DNA of 64,000 nucleotides from Celoporthe dispersa (lineage: Eukaryota > Ascomycota > Sordariomycetes > Diaporthales > Cryphonectriaceae), in assembly GCA_016584495.1 (NCBI GenBank), contig WAID01000003.1, forward strand, positions 2,294,001 through 2,358,000, given 5' to 3'. Every line of letters starts with the position of its first letter. The first letter of the stretch is position 1. The translations under genes and the position numbers were made by a program. The notes below the pieces were generated by a model. It was not told the origin of the DNA, searched no databases, and was given only the letters and a program-made list of their open reading frames with translations. Below are positions 11,481-25,320 of the stretch, one piece after another.

Positions 11481-14400
11481 AGAGAAGTGGTAGCGGCGTG
11501 GCTTGCTGGCGTGTGATGGATGGTGATCGGTGCTGCAGGTGGTTTTCTTTTCTTGTCGAGCCTGGTGGACTTTTTAGGATGCAGCGCGTCTTGTTAGAGC
11601 ACGCGTTACACAGCGGGAAGTGGGGTTACAGCGGGTGTAGTCCAAACAATACTACAACAACAACTGCACCTGTTACCACAACTGGGGACACACGCTCCTT
11701 GACTCCAAAAGCTAGAATCCAAAATAAATGAATGAATCAAATCGGGAAAAGAAAGAAAAAACAAAGAACAAAGATAAAGATAATGAGAGAAGAAAAAATC
11801 CAGACTCTTTTGCGATTAAACAAAGAAATAAGGGAGGAAAGGAAGGAAAAGGCTGGGTATTTGGCAAGTTTTCTCTTCATGACAAGGAAAGTCGATTCAC
11901 CAAACCAGGTCAGGTCTTCAACACAACCATTAGTTGAGCGACAGGTTCATCACAGCTCCAGACCCGTATGAGGTATTTATGTATGTGATTTATGGATTTA
12001 ACACCTTAAAAATTGCCAAATAGGCCTTCTCTTCAGCAGCACAAAGTCAGTGTATGGTCTTGACTTTGACTTTGATTGGTTAAAGAATAACTTATTAACT
12101 TTGCTTGCAATGCTTTCGCATCACGACACCATCATGATATGAGAAGGGGGTATATCATGCTCTCTGGTCTATTTTCTCAAGGGAACTTGGATTTACAGGC
12201 TATCTGTGTAGGCTCAGAGGCTGGAAAATAGGCAAGTCATCATGTCGAGAGTCGTAGAGAACTGGAGAGAGTGGATGGCCTCCAAAACTAAGCCTCGAGG
12301 CCTTCGATATCAATGTCAAGAGACATGGGGGCAAGGGGACAAGGAGAATGAGGGTTTTCAGAAGCGAGACCAATCGTTGTGCACACCAAACGGGTCGTCT
12401 TTGGGCGGTCGTTATCAACGCGTCACCTATACCAACATGTTCTGTTACCAGGTCTCACTCGCCTTCTCCTGTCCACAGAGCGATTCGTTGCTTCTGCAGG
12501 TTTCCTGTGAATGCATCGCACTTTACCAAGCCTAACGGCACGGCACAGCCCCATGTCCTAACAAGACGTTTCAGCAAGACATTCATCCCTTCGCCTCAGG
12601 GTTCAAAAGTCAAGCCTGCGTATGATGAAAGGCCTGCCACGGCTACCTTTTGGGTGTGGTAGGGTGGGTAACGACCAGAAGGGTGTTCTCGTGGGGAAGA
12701 AGGGGGGCAACGAGGAGAGGAATTAGATGACCAGCCCTCCCACACCGCATGTCGTGGAGATTGCTATGGCCTTACCTGCTGCCCTGTCAAGCCACCGCTA
12801 AGGGAATTTCTTGGCCCCCGCCCCCTTCAGGAGTCGGGCCTTGCTCATCTTCTCCGTCACATTGCCTGTCGAGTGTACACACAGCCCTGTTTCTTTCTCG
12901 ACTCGACCTGTCTAGGAATACGAATAGCCATAAGACGCTGACCCAGAGCCGCCGTGGGAATACTTATCCCCCCAGCGGTCATGCCAGCCTCCAATGTATT
13001 TGCCCACGCGACTTGCTTCGCCTGCTCATCGATATTGAGACACTGTCAGGATAGTTGCTCAGTCGGATATCGGGCGAGGCAAATAATGGCACCTGTGATG
13101 AGAGAATGAACGATATGGCTTTAGATGTTCTTTGATAAATAATTAAATGGAAAATCGTGAAGGAAACCCCGCCCAAGGACGTTCCTCAGCCGTCGTGGGA
13201 TAACTGACCACCGCTGTCACTTTTGCCAGTGGGATATCCGCCCCCGTCCCGCCCCCTTATTCTTTCCCATTGTCACGCTGTCTAGGGGAACAAGCTGCTC
13301 AAAGAAGCCTTTGAGACGCCAACAGCTTCCGTGCTGCCTGCGAGCCGAGCCTTCTTTGGTGTACTGACACTCACTGCGGCATCTTCTCCCGGCCTGACCA
13401 TGAATGCCCCATCACCTGGACGACCAATATCAAGAGCCAGCTGCTTATGTCTACCAACCCGTGCATACCACCGACTAGAGGACGAAAACAGACACATACT
13501 GCTGAGAGACGGCAGAAACAGCTGGGTAAGGAAGAGGGTGGGTGAGAAAGGCAGGACAGGTTCTCTGGAGAAGTAGGTGGAGATGTGACACAGGGAAAGC
13601 AAACTCGCTAAAGCCCTGAACGAGGAGAAAGTCACCTGAGCTGAGCCGCCACAGAGCCACGATCCATTGGGTGAAGGTAAGAAGTCACACTTGTGCGTAT
13701 CCTCCACTTCTGGACGTCATATACTCAGTAGGCGTGTGTGGGAGTAGATTCCAGCCGCGGTGCCACGGAGCCCCTCTCCCCCCTCTCTTCTGTTCATCTG
13801 TGTTCTCAGCAGTCGAAAGTCAACCCCCCGTTGCGGACAGTCGATCATCCGTCCCAGCAGATTTGATAGCTTGGCAAAAGATGTAAACCTCTTGGCAAGG
13901 GATACACCCTGTTTTCCTCAGCGGCGGGAAAAACAAAAAAAAAAAAACACAGTTTTAACAAGCTTTTCAATACTGATCACGACAGCCCCGAGAGCGAATG
14001 TGGGTGGAAGTTTGTTCCTTCCCGTCTTTTGATATTGCACTATGAAGAGAGGGAGGCTAAGGGGAGGTTTTCATATTACATAATCATAATCAGGGGGCCG
14101 TGGTCTCCAGTGTTATTACGCGCAGGATATGCAGAGCATGCCGAACGTCTCTCCAAATCGCAAAACTCGCCCGGCGTCTCGGCTTCGGGCAAAAACCCGT
14201 AGCTTTTACTTCCGTAAACGCCGGCGCATTCATCCGGCGGGGGATAAGTCTGAAAAAAAAAAAAAAAAGAAAGGGAAGAGAGAAGAGAAGGGTAAAAAAA
14301 AAAAAAAGTATACTATCGATCACAAGACAGCCGCTAGTAAAAAGTAAAATTGTCAAAAGCTGCCAAGAGCGGTGAGGAGGGCCCTTTCCTAGGAATATTT

Positions 14401-16555
14401 TGCTGGGCGAGAAGCGATAACAGAGGTAGCAGCCCCCTTTTGGGCTGTGATGGTAGACATCCTTCTAGAAGAGGACGGTTGTTCGGCGAGCAGGGACTCG
14501 CTGGCGATGATCACGGAGCGAGGAGCTGCGTGATTGCCATCAAGCTTATCTGGCCAGACTGGTTTGGCCTGAACTTCCCGTCCCAGGTCCTCTCGGGGTT
14601 GGTCCTTCCGCCTCTTCTGGATTGCTACCAAACACCACCACTACCGGTGACATACATCTTCACCCCGGCCCGTGCAGGAATAAAAAACAAACTAAGAGAG
14701 AGAGAGAAAATGCACGGTGGCTTCTCTGAGTGCCTTTTTTTTTATTTTTTTAGTCATCGCCTGCTGGGCGAATTTGGGCACAAGAGAAACGAAAGAGGCA
14801 TGAACGAGACAACATACGCGCGCGTACGAGATGAGGCATCGTCAAAAGTGAGGCTGAAGGCTGACGATGCCCAAGGCCCTGTACATTGTTAAGGAGTAGG
14901 GTACAATGCGTCCGTCCACAGGGGGTGGGGAGAGGGGGGAGTCACACACAGGCGCAAACCGTGCCTGTTGCCTGGGTACCCCCAGCACACAGGTCCCCAC
15001 CATGGCGGCGGTAGCATGGACAGTGACGCAACAGCGGGGACCCCTTTAGAGCATCAATGGGGCATTTTTGGGGGTTGTCTCGTCTTGGCACCATCGTCGC
15101 CCAGGAGAGGAAAGAGCTGTTGGGCACTCACTGACAGAACAGCGATGTCGGGTTCCTTTTTTTTCTTCTTCTTTTCCCCCTCTCTCCCCTCTTCTCTGTT
15201 CACTAGGCCACAGGCTGGCGAATGAGGAAGGATCCGAAGGTGAGATGAGATGCACAAGCAAGAGCAAGGAGACGAACGTCGGCACGTCGCAGAGGATTGC
15301 AGTGTGTCACACCGGTGCAACCTCGACGTGCATAAATCCTCCACCAGCATCTGCAGGCTGGCGCTGCAGGGAGAATTTGAGTGCGTGTGAGTGTGTAAAG
15401 GTACCTTACATATTTACCATACACTGCGCAGGATTCATTCTGGTGGACATGGTCGTCGGACTTTGGAGGGGGGGGGAGGGGCTTCCTGCGACCAGATGAA
15501 CCCAGCCTAGGCCCGGTAGGATTTCAACGGGCCTAGGATTTCAAATGTTTTTTTTTTCTCTTTCTTTTCTTTCTTCCTTCTTTTCCTGACTGACTGGAGA
15601 CCCCTTTTTGCGACCACGAGTCCCAAAAGCCCTGGAGGCTATTTCTGATCTTGATCTTTGTCCACACTGCCCCCCAAAAAGGGTTGTGGACCAGGGTGTA
15701 TTTCGAAACGAAGTGTCTAGGCCATCCTAATCTGCGGTGGGACAGGATCAGGCATCTCGGCCGCGGGACCCTTGGGACTGCGAGGGCTGGCCTTCACACG
15801 TTCTCTCCCCAGAAGGTGTCTTCTTCCTCGCGGGAAGCCCGAGTTTACCGCTTAGAGGTTGTGTTGGGGGCTGTGGCGAGACATCTGACGGGACTAAGGT
15901 GTGGTGTAGCTCCCCGCCAAGCGGCCGCTTTCTTCTTCTGTACAGGATTGTTTTTTTTCTTTTCTTTTTCTGTTCCGGGCCCGTCTCTTCTTGTACGACG
16001 AGGCTACTTGGGACTCGGCCTCAATCGGGACGCGACGCACCCTTAGTTTCGCCCGATCGGCATGGGTGGGGGAGGGCAGCAACCCAAGCACGGTGGGATT
16101 CGGCTCCGTAGACAACGCGTGGTGCGTGCGTCAAGTTCATTTTCGGATTTCCTAGATAGATCTCCCTCTCGCGGGTGGTTGCGTGGGTATACTGCAGAGA
16201 CGGTAGATGAAAGGAGAGGGGGTTGGGTGGGGCCGAGGCGTCGTGATGGTAGATTGGGTCTTGGTCTGTTCTTGTGCAGAATGGTCCCTGGGGATTGGCA
16301 AATCAAGCAGGCCAAGTTTTAAAGCTTCCGTGGCATCCGTGGCACCCCTATTTTTTCTTTTTTTCTTTTTCTTTCTGAATTTTATTTTTTGTTCCTGCCA
16401 TGCTTGTGTTCTCAGTCTTGTCCTCTCTTTTGAGAACCCCCACATCTAGACCCCCCCTCCCCTTTGCAGATGGGTACCATGTAGATCATTGAAGACGAGC
16501 GTCGCTGGGGCTGGTGCGTTGGGGGCTGGACTGGTACAGGGAGAGAGAGAGAGAG

Positions 16556-16588
<33 letters not shown>

Positions 16589-19213
16589 ACGTGTGTGTCT
16601 AAGGAATGGGAGGGGGGGTTTTAGAGGCCGATGAGGATCGGCTCCCGGATCTTCAACCAAATATCCTGTATCCTGTCTCAGATCTGCAGGTCCAAGAGCA
16701 AGCACGCCAATCCGTGGTGGACTTGCAGATACGTAAGTCTGATAGGATAATACAAAAATACGTAGACGTCTTTATTTTTGCTTATGGGTTCGCTTGATGC
16801 CATGTAGAGCAACGACACGTCGCTTGAGAAACCCTTGAACCTTGATTCGTGGGTATGCGGCATTGGGACGCTGGGTGAGGACTTGCGTGTATAAATTTAT
16901 GCACACAAAAAAGTCGCGGCTAAGCCACGACCGTGGCAAGGTAAGTAAGTACATGCTGTTGTAGTAAGAAGAAGAGAGAAGAAGAAGAAGAAAAAAGATG
17001 ACGGTGGCACCAAAAAGACCTGCTGCACACTGGATGGATCCGACAATATAGTGACATCTAGCTGACTCCTCTGCATCACACATCAGCCCTATCGTGATTA
17101 TGCCGTTACGTTCCCAAGAATGGATTTTTTTTGGGGGGGGAGGGGGGCGGACCGCTTGAACCCCCTTTTTTTCTGGGTCTTTCATTCGGCGCAAGGAATG
17201 GAGTGGTGAGGGATGAAGATAATTCCTTACACTGGCAGACTGGGCATGCGTGCAAGTGTCGCATCAAGCCAACCAGCGAGGGAGAAGGAAGGCGAGTTAG
17301 TTTCTCTTTGACTGCTTAATTGCAGACAGTAATTAGTACTCATTCCTGTCCTGGCTGGATTCCAGACCAGTCAAGGAAAAAGTGAAACTGGCCCGGTCGA
17401 GGCCAGGAGGTGTTGGGATCCGGTCCTCTCTCCACCAACCAACCAACCGGCCAGCGCATGCATGCCATAACACGTCGTGAGGGAAGGATGCTAAATGCCT
17501 CCTCAGATCCCAGATCCAGTGAGTAATGTAGGAAAACCCAAAGTTAGTCTTATTCATCCTATTTGGAATGGCACAGAGAACCGTGCTTATCAATTCTTCA
17601 ATACTCATTCCGCCTGTCTTGCCTGTATTCGTATAACGGCCTGCACAGGTATCTCCGCACCCTGCTGGGTCTTACATATACATGCTCTGGTGGGTAGTGG
17701 CACTGCTGTGTGTACAGCCGGTTCCCAGGCCAGGGTTGTCAGCTTGAACCTCCTCCTTCCAACACCGCGCTTGCCAGGCTTTACTTAGTAACAGAATAAG
17801 ACGAGGCTGAGATTACCCTTCCTTCTCTTTTTAGTATTTGCAGCCGCCAGAAAAGACGGTATCCTACAAACCTGAACAGAAAAATTGTGCACAGGATAGC
17901 TTACTAATGCAACCGCCAGGATAAGTGCTGGGTGTTGCGCCGTGGTGGCTAATTTTGCTACTACACGTGCTATGGTACTGAGTTACTAGCAGGAAGCTGC
18001 TGCTGATCACCGTTGTTGCGCGTACGAGTGCAAGAGATCGAAAAAAAGACACCCTGTTTTGAAAGGAAGGAGAGGAACGTAGGGTTACATGGCATAGCAC
18101 AGCAGCCGAAGTCGTGGACAATAGAAAATGGAAGGTCAAGGGCCCTGGTGCCCGTTCCTCGTCCTGTCCTGTCCCTTCTGCGCCCCTGGTTATTTCCGGG
18201 TCGCTCGGGTTGTGCAGCAACCAGCCTAAGGCGAGCAACGATACGCCGAGAGACGCCCCGATTTAGCTGGGTCAGCACTACCGCTACGGGGTATCTCCTC
18301 ACCTGTGCGTGGCAGGGCAGGGCATGCTAGGTAGTACGTACTCCGCTGTAATGTCTTGGGTCCTGCAGTCAGCGCAATCCCAAGCAAATCCAGTCCTCGC
18401 TGTCGCCCGCCCATCCAGCCCAGATCAACTTTCCACCATCCACCTGTCACCCACCACACACGCAGCCCTTCTTCGTTGCTGCACCGCACCGCACCGCACT
18501 GCTCTTCACTGGCGCTGCATTGCTCTGCTCTGCGATTGCGACGTCGAACAGGGAACCTGGACTACTGGGACATGGACATACGCACATTCCGTCCGGCCTG
18601 ACCCATCTTGTCCCATTCTCTGGACCGTACTGTACTGTACCTTGTATCCTAACCACGAACCTGCTCCGTACCGTCGTTTATTCCCGTCCCTTCGTTTTTT
18701 TTTTCCCTCTCTCTCTCTCTCTCTTTTTTTTAAACCAAAAAAACTCCCTCCTCGCGAGCCGACCAAGACACTCGGTGGAATTCTCTCTCTTCTTGTTCCC
18801 TGACCTGTCCGCTCCCTTGGTCCTCCGCCCTCTTTGACAACCCCGTGGGTCTCGGTCTCCCCCCAACCACGACACGACCACCACTTCCTCCTCCTCTCCC
18901 TCCCTCCTTCGTCGTTGTCGCCAGGTTTCCATCCCTTGGTTCCGAGCCCGATCGCCAACCCAGGTGCAGCCAGGAAAATCAAGCCTCGACATTGGCCGAG
19001 CCATCCGAGTTGTCTCCAACGCAGTCCTGACCAATCGCCCTGCCAAGGACTCCGCAAGACGCATTCACCATACGAAGGGTCAATCAGGCTGGAATCACGA
19101 CGCGCGCCCATCCCAAGGGCAGGTGGACGCACGCCGGTTCCGACGAGGACGAGAGGCCCGACCTGGCGAGCATCGAGGCTTGACCGGGCCTGGCCCGCAT
19201 CCTCCCCCTCGCG
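11481..19213. other. 7.7-kb gene-poor interval
   Basis: This is the longest gap between recognisable genes here. Open frames reach at most 208 codons and all have low-complexity or shifting composition (Ser/Arg/Pro-rich), with no domain I recognise. It contains many pyrimidine or poly-T tracts (for example 15158-15195, 15948-15975, 16350-16390) and a GA/CA microsatellite at 16540-16600. It also has A runs near 13930 and 14255, and the CT-rich leader of the flippase gene (about 18680-18960). Unannotated small exons or non-coding transcripts cannot be excluded by eye. Confidence 0.55.
16540..16600. repeat. compound (GA)n(CA)n(GA)n microsatellite
   Basis: GA dinucleotides pass into CA and back into GA, followed by a short GT run. 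It is intergenic simple sequence. Confidence 0.9.
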
Positions 19214-22200
19214 ATGACACCCTCCACTCCGGACACCAATGATGCGGGCGATGGCGCGACCAGCGGTGGGAGCAGCCCCGACAAGAGGAGGCTAGACAAG
19301 ACAGACCGCGCAAGATGGGCCACCAGGAAGATGACGGTCAAGAGCAGCCAGCTCAAGCGCCTGTCGCTGATCGGCCGCCACAGGAAATCCGTAACTTCCG
19401 AGAAGAAAAGACAGTCCGGCGGCTCCGAGACGTTGCGGTCCTCACAGGCAAACCAGGAGGACGATGACCAGGCCGACCAGGCCGACCAGGCCGACGATGT
19501 GAATGACGACGAGTCCGGCCACGCAGGGGAGCGCAAGCTGTATTTCAACCTTCCCCTGCCGCAGGATCTCCTCGACGACGACGGGAACCCACGACAACAA
19601 TTTACGCGTAACAAGATCAGGACCGCCAAATATACCCCATTATCCTTCATACCCAAGAACCTGTGGTTCCAGTTCCAGAATGTCGCCAACGTCTTTTTCC
19701 TCTTCCTCGTCATCATTGTTGTAAGTTTGCCCCCCTCGCTGCGCGCCACAATCTTTCTGCGCCAGTGACGCGCGCATCGGCCGCTCACCTCTGTGCCAGT
19801 TCTTTCCTATATTCGGCGGCACCAATCCCGGCCTCAGTGCTGTGCCTTTGATAGCTATCGTTATCATCACCGCGATCAAGGACGCAATAGAAGACTACCG
19901 CCGCACAGTCCTCGACATCGAGCTCAACAATGCGGCTGTCCACCGCCTGCAGGGCTGGGCCAACCCGAACGTCCTCGAGGATAACGTCTCTACGTGGAGG
20001 AAGATCAAGAAGGCGACCTCAAGGTTCTTCGGTTTGATATGGCGTGCAATGCAGAGATTATGGAAGAAGGAAGACCCGGCCGCCCGGAGACGGAGTCGTG
20101 GCGTTTACGACGACCCTCGCATGTCCGTCGAAACCAGAGTCACACACGGCACCTCTACCCGGCGAGAATCCTACGTGTCCGCTGCCGAGGACATTCAGAT
20201 GACCCCTGTCACGTCGCCTCTACCGACCCAGCAGTCGCACAACCAGGTGGACGCGCCGCCACCTCAGACGAGCTACGAGTTTCGGGAACCAGAGGCCGAG
20301 GCCATGTTTGAGAACATTCAGGGAGATGTAATCAACCACGACCTGGACGCGCCTGGCAAGGCCCGTTTCCACAAGGATGCTTGGAAAAGTCTACAGGTCG
20401 GCGATTTCGTGCGTATCTACGGTGATGACGAGCTCCCGGCAGATATCATCATCCTGTCGACCTCAGATCCCGACGGCGCGTGTTATGTGGAGACGAAGAG
20501 TCTGGACGGCGAGACGAACCTGAAGGTGCGCCAGGCCCTGCGGTGCGGCCAATCTATGAAGCATGCGAGAGACTGCGAGAGGGCACAATTCATGATCGAC
20601 AGCGAACCGCCTCAGGCCAATCTCTACAAGTACAATGGCGCGATCAAGTGGGAGCAAGATGTGAACGGCTCGCCCCGCGAGATGTCGGAGCCTATCACCA
20701 TCGACAACGTCTTGCTCCGTGGCTGCAATGTGCGGAATACGGAGTGGGTTCTTGGTGTTGTCCTCTTCACCGGTCACGACACCAAGATTATGATGAACGC
20801 CGGAGCCACGCCTAGCAAGCGGCCCAGAATCGCGAGGGGGCTCAACTTCAACGTCATCTGCAACTTTGTCTTCCTGTTCTTCATGTGCTTCGTGGCAGCG
20901 ATCGACAACGGTTTTGTCTGGGCAAAGAAGGATGCGTCCCTGTACTACTTCGACTTCGGATCAATCGGATCAACACCTTCGATGACCGGATTCATCACTT
21001 TTTGGGCAGCATTGATTGTGTTCCAGAACTTGATCCCCATCTCGCTCTACATCTCCCTGGAAATAGTGCGGACGCTTCAAGCTGTATTTATTTACAGCGA
21101 CGTCAAGATGTACTACGAACCGATCGACCAGCCTTGTGTTCCAAAAATCCTGGAACATCTCTGACGATCTGGGCCAGGTGGAATATATCTTCTCCGACAA
21201 GACCGGGACTCTGACCCAAAACGTGATGGAATTCAAAAGGCAACAATCAACGGCCAGCCTTACGGTGAGGCATACACTGAAGCCCAGGCTGGCATGCAGA
21301 AGCGTGCTGGCGTCGATGTCGAGAAAGAAGGGCCCAGGATTCGAGCTGAGATCGAGATCGCCAAGGTGAAAGCCATGAAGGGCCTCCGAGAGCTGCATGA
21401 CAACCCCTTCCTGGACGACAAAGAGGTGACCTTCATCGCACCCGATTTCGTGGACGACCTGTCCGGGATGCACGGTGAAGACCAGAAACAGGCAAACGAG
21501 GAGTTTATGTTGGCGCTGGCACTGTGCCACACGGTCATCGCAGAAAAGCAACCTGGAGAGCCGCCCAAGATGGTGTTCAAGGCCCAGTCTCCTGACGAGG
21601 CTGCCTTGGTGGCCACCGCTCGCGACATGGGCTTTACTGTGCTCGGGCACACAAATGACGGAATCAACGTGAATGTTCTGGGCGAAGACCGGCATTATCC
21701 GATTCTCAACACCATTGAGTTCAACTCCAGCAGGAAGAGGATGAGCGCAATCGTGCGCCTGCCGGACAGCAGGATCGTGCTGTACTGCAAGGGTGCCGAC
21801 AGCGTCATCTACGCCCGTCTCAAGAGAGGCGAGCAGCAAGAGCTGCGCCGGGAGACCGCGGAGCACCTTGAGCTTTTTGCCCGAGAAGGACTGCGAACGC
21901 TGTGCATTGCCAAGCGCTACCTGACGGAGCAGGAGTATATCGCATGGCAGAAGGAACATCAAGCTGCTGCGACCGCCCTCGAGGAGCGGGAAGAGAAATT
22001 GGAAGCAGTGGCCGACCTCATCGAGCAGGACCTGACTCTCCTGGGCGGTACCGCCATCGAGGACCGGCTGCAGGACGGAGTGCCCGACAGCATTGCCTTG
22101 TTGGCCGAGGGCGGTATCAAGCTCTGGGTTCTGACGGGCGACAAGGTCGAGACGGCCATCAACATCGGATTTTCTTGCAACCTTTTGAGCAACGAGATGG

Positions 22201-23991
22201 AGATGATCCGGCTGCAGGCTGTGGAGGACGAGTCCGGCCAGACCCCTCCAGAACAGTACGTGCAGGAGATTGAGGCCGCGCTCGATGAGCACCTGACTGT
22301 CTTTGGCATCACCGGCAGCGACGAGGACCTCAGACGTGCGCGACAGGAGCACAAGGCCCCTCCCTCAACGCACGCCCTCGTCATTGACGGGTTCACGCTC
22401 AGATGGGTGCTGGACGAGAGGATCAAGCAGAAGTTCCTGCTTCTCTGCAAGAACTGCAAGTCTGTGCTCTGCTGCCGTGTGAGCCCAGCGCAGAAGGCCG
22501 CTGTCGTCTCCATGGTCAAGAATGGGTTGGACGTTATGACCCTGTCGATCGGCGATGGCGCCAACGACGTAGCCATGATCCAAGAGGCCGACGTTGGTGT
22601 TGGTATTGCCGGCGAGGAAGGCCGACAGGCTGCCATGTCCTCGGACTATGCTATCGGCCAGTTCCGGTTCTTGCAGAGGCTCGTCCTGGTCCACGGGCGA
22701 TGGTCCTACAGACGCCTGTCGGAGACCATCAGCAACTTCTTCTACAAGAACATGATCTGGACATTTTCCATCTTCTGGTATCAGGTGTTCTGCAATTTCG
22801 ACATCACCTACATTTTCGAATACTCGTACATCGTCATGTTCAACCTCTTCTTCACCTCCGTTCCCGTCATCCTGATGGGTGTGCTGGATCAAGACGTGTC
22901 TGATGCTGTTTCGCTTGCTGTTCCGCAACTTTACCGCCGGGGTATCGAGCGGCTGGAGTGGACTCAGCAAAAGTTCTGGTAGGCTTAAGAGCCCCCCCCC
23001 CCACCCCACCCACACAGGCCACGAATCTCGTGACGATTTGCTAACCTCCAAGCTAGGCTCTACATGCTGGACGGCGTCTACCAGTCGGTCATGGTCTTCT
23101 TTATCCCATACCTCACTGTCGTGAACAGCCCCTTTGTCAGCTTCAACGGTCTGGACGTCTCCGAACGGTACCGTCTCGGTTGCTACATTGCGCACCCTGC
23201 TGTGATCACCATCAACCTCTACATCCTGATCAACACCTACCGCTGGGACTGGGTGATGCTGCTCGTTGTCGTCATCAGCGATCTATTCATCTTCTTCTGG
23301 ACTGGTGTCTACACGGCGACGACTTATTCGGCCACTTTCTACGATGCTGCGCCGCAGGTCTACGCTGAGGCCACCTTCTGGGCGTGCTACTTCATCACTC
23401 CAGTCGTCTGCATCTTTCCCAGGTTCGCTATCAAGGCCCTGCAAAAGGTCTATTTCCCCTATGATGTCGACATTGTGCGCGAGCAGGCTCACCTTGGGCC
23501 ACTTTGATCGGATTCTCAACCCGGAGAAGGCCGACACCGCTCTGGAGTTCTCGTCGACCGGGTCCAGCCAGTCATCAAAGAAAACCAAACACACCAAATA
23601 TGCTAGTGTTGACGAGGACCGGCGGCCAATCTACCCTCCCTCTGTTGCTACGCACAACACAAGGGCACAAAATGGCAGCGACGGCACGAACTACACGGGG
23701 CACGAGCACGACTTGCCAGCTCGTCCAGTGTCTACAGACATGACGACGGAATCGTACCCAGTGCGTCAGTCGATTGACCGCGCTAGGCCTTCGTACGACA
23801 GGATACGAGCTTCGATGGATCGCGTCCGCCCGAGCTTCGAAGCCAGCCGTGACTTCACCTCCGCTGCGAGACTCAGCCGCGTCGAGTCCACACACTCGGC
23901 ACACCGCACCTCGGGCAACTTGCTCAACAGGACACGCATGCGAGGGCTGTCCATAATATCAGCCAAGAGCAGACATAACAATCAACCATAG
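19214..23991 (+). CDS. P4-type phospholipid-translocating ATPase (Dnf1/2-like flippase), three frameshifts
   Basis: Exons 19214-19720, 19800-22978 and 23057-23991, with introns GTAAGT...CCAG and GTAGGC...CTAG; the second has a GCTAAC branch point at about 23040. Three indels break the frame: one extra A in A5 21143-21147, one missing A in A4 21235-21238, and one extra G in GGG 23496-23498. Allowing for them gives 1539 aa with all phases correct. Signatures in order are [12 protein letters not shown], the actuator DGETN motif, PISLYIS in helix M4, the phosphorylation motif DKTGT (D about residue 635), [12 protein letters not shown] and [10 protein letters not shown]. The PISL and DGET variants mark P4 flippases rather than ion pumps. 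Such proteins move phospholipids to the cytosolic leaflet of plasma or Golgi membranes with a Cdc50 partner. The Ser/Arg-rich tail ends at 23991. Confidence 0.93.
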
Positions 23992-24621
23992 AAAGTCGTC
24001 GAGGACATGTACCAAACACACACCATTCACCTCATTTCACACCTTCACACTCTCTCCGTGCCGAATTGTAACATACACTCTCGGATGGACGGGTCTTTCC
24101 ACTTCCCTTCCGCATCCTGTCGATATTCAGATCTCATGCATTTACGATTCCTTCTTCGCATGAAGTGACCTATGAGTACTCTCCCAGCAACGCGCCGAAG
24201 CAAGAAAGAAAGAGAAAAAAGAAAAGAAAAAAAAAGGGGGGACCGGGGTGGGCAGCCTATAAATTGTCACCCACTACCGGCGTGTGCGCGCTGCTTGGGA
24301 TCTTCACCGCTGTCATCATTGTTCTTTGTTTCTTTTTTTTTTCCTCTTCTTTTCTGTGGTACTTTTGGGGAGTTGTTGGCCTTTTTATTTGTTGGCCTTC
24401 CCTGACTGGCGTTCATAGGCGCAGGCGATCAAGAAAGGCGAAAGATGGCTTGAATTTCCTTTGGGCTTCCAACAAACGCAGGGAGGGAGGCGGTGGGAGT
24501 GTAAGGATGTCACATGAATGAAGAAAGCGCACTGCATTTTGCATCCAAGGTCAGGTGAGGAGGACTGGACTTGATTCGAGCCAAGTCGCACAGCTCAGAA
24601 GGGGGGGAGGGGGAAGCCAGC

Positions 24622-24647
24622 ATTATATACATATATATATATATACC
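24622..24647. repeat. (AT)n microsatellite
   Basis: Alternating TA and AT dinucleotides in intergenic DNA; a simple repeat. Confidence 0.85.
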
Positions 24648-25320
24648 TAAGGGGAGAGAGAAGGTGATGTGGAGGTGGATGGAGCCTGGGTTGAGCACTA
24701 GAAGGGGATGGCCAGAGGACCAGATGGGGATGGACGTGTAAAGATAGGGGGACAAAGGCAAGCCTACCTGCTTCGCCCTGCCAGCACCCTAGTCACCTAC
24801 TTATCGCTACTGCTTTCAATGAATACCAATAGCACATTTACTATACTTCAATATTGCCCTTGATAGTTCTGCCGGTAGCTGGCTCGATCTTCCAACCCTG
24901 GTGACTGCATGACCTTCTTTCTACATGACTCCTCATCTGCTAGTCCTGGTCGCTATTTGTGTGGAAAGCATCCTGGCGGGAGCCATAGACTCGCTCTGGG
25001 GCTGCCAATGAATGTCCCTGGCTACATGTCACTGGAAGCTCAGCCAGCAGTGGGACAAGCTGGATGAGGAGGGAGGACATGGACCAGCACCATCACGCCA
25101 TGCATTGGGCACCACACTTGCACACCTATGAAACGTCTAGTCTTGCAAAAGACTCGAAAGAAGACAAACTTCTTTTTTTTTTTTTTTTTGCTCTTCTCTT
25201 TTTCCCCTGCATAATATCTGCCAATACTGCTTCATCATATATATGATCATGCTAACCTGCTCTGATGCCAGAACTGCTTTGCCTTCCTTTCATTGCTGAA
25301 AACAAGCTTTTCCTTGCCCG

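Noticed and set aside
14350..14892. 180-codon open frame on the plus strand
   Set aside because: Its composition is incoherent and it includes a translated T/A-rich tract; there is no recognisable domain.
20970..22352. 460-codon open frame on the minus strand
   Set aside because: It lies wholly opposite the flippase exon 2; it is a mirror effect of GC-rich codons, with no domain.
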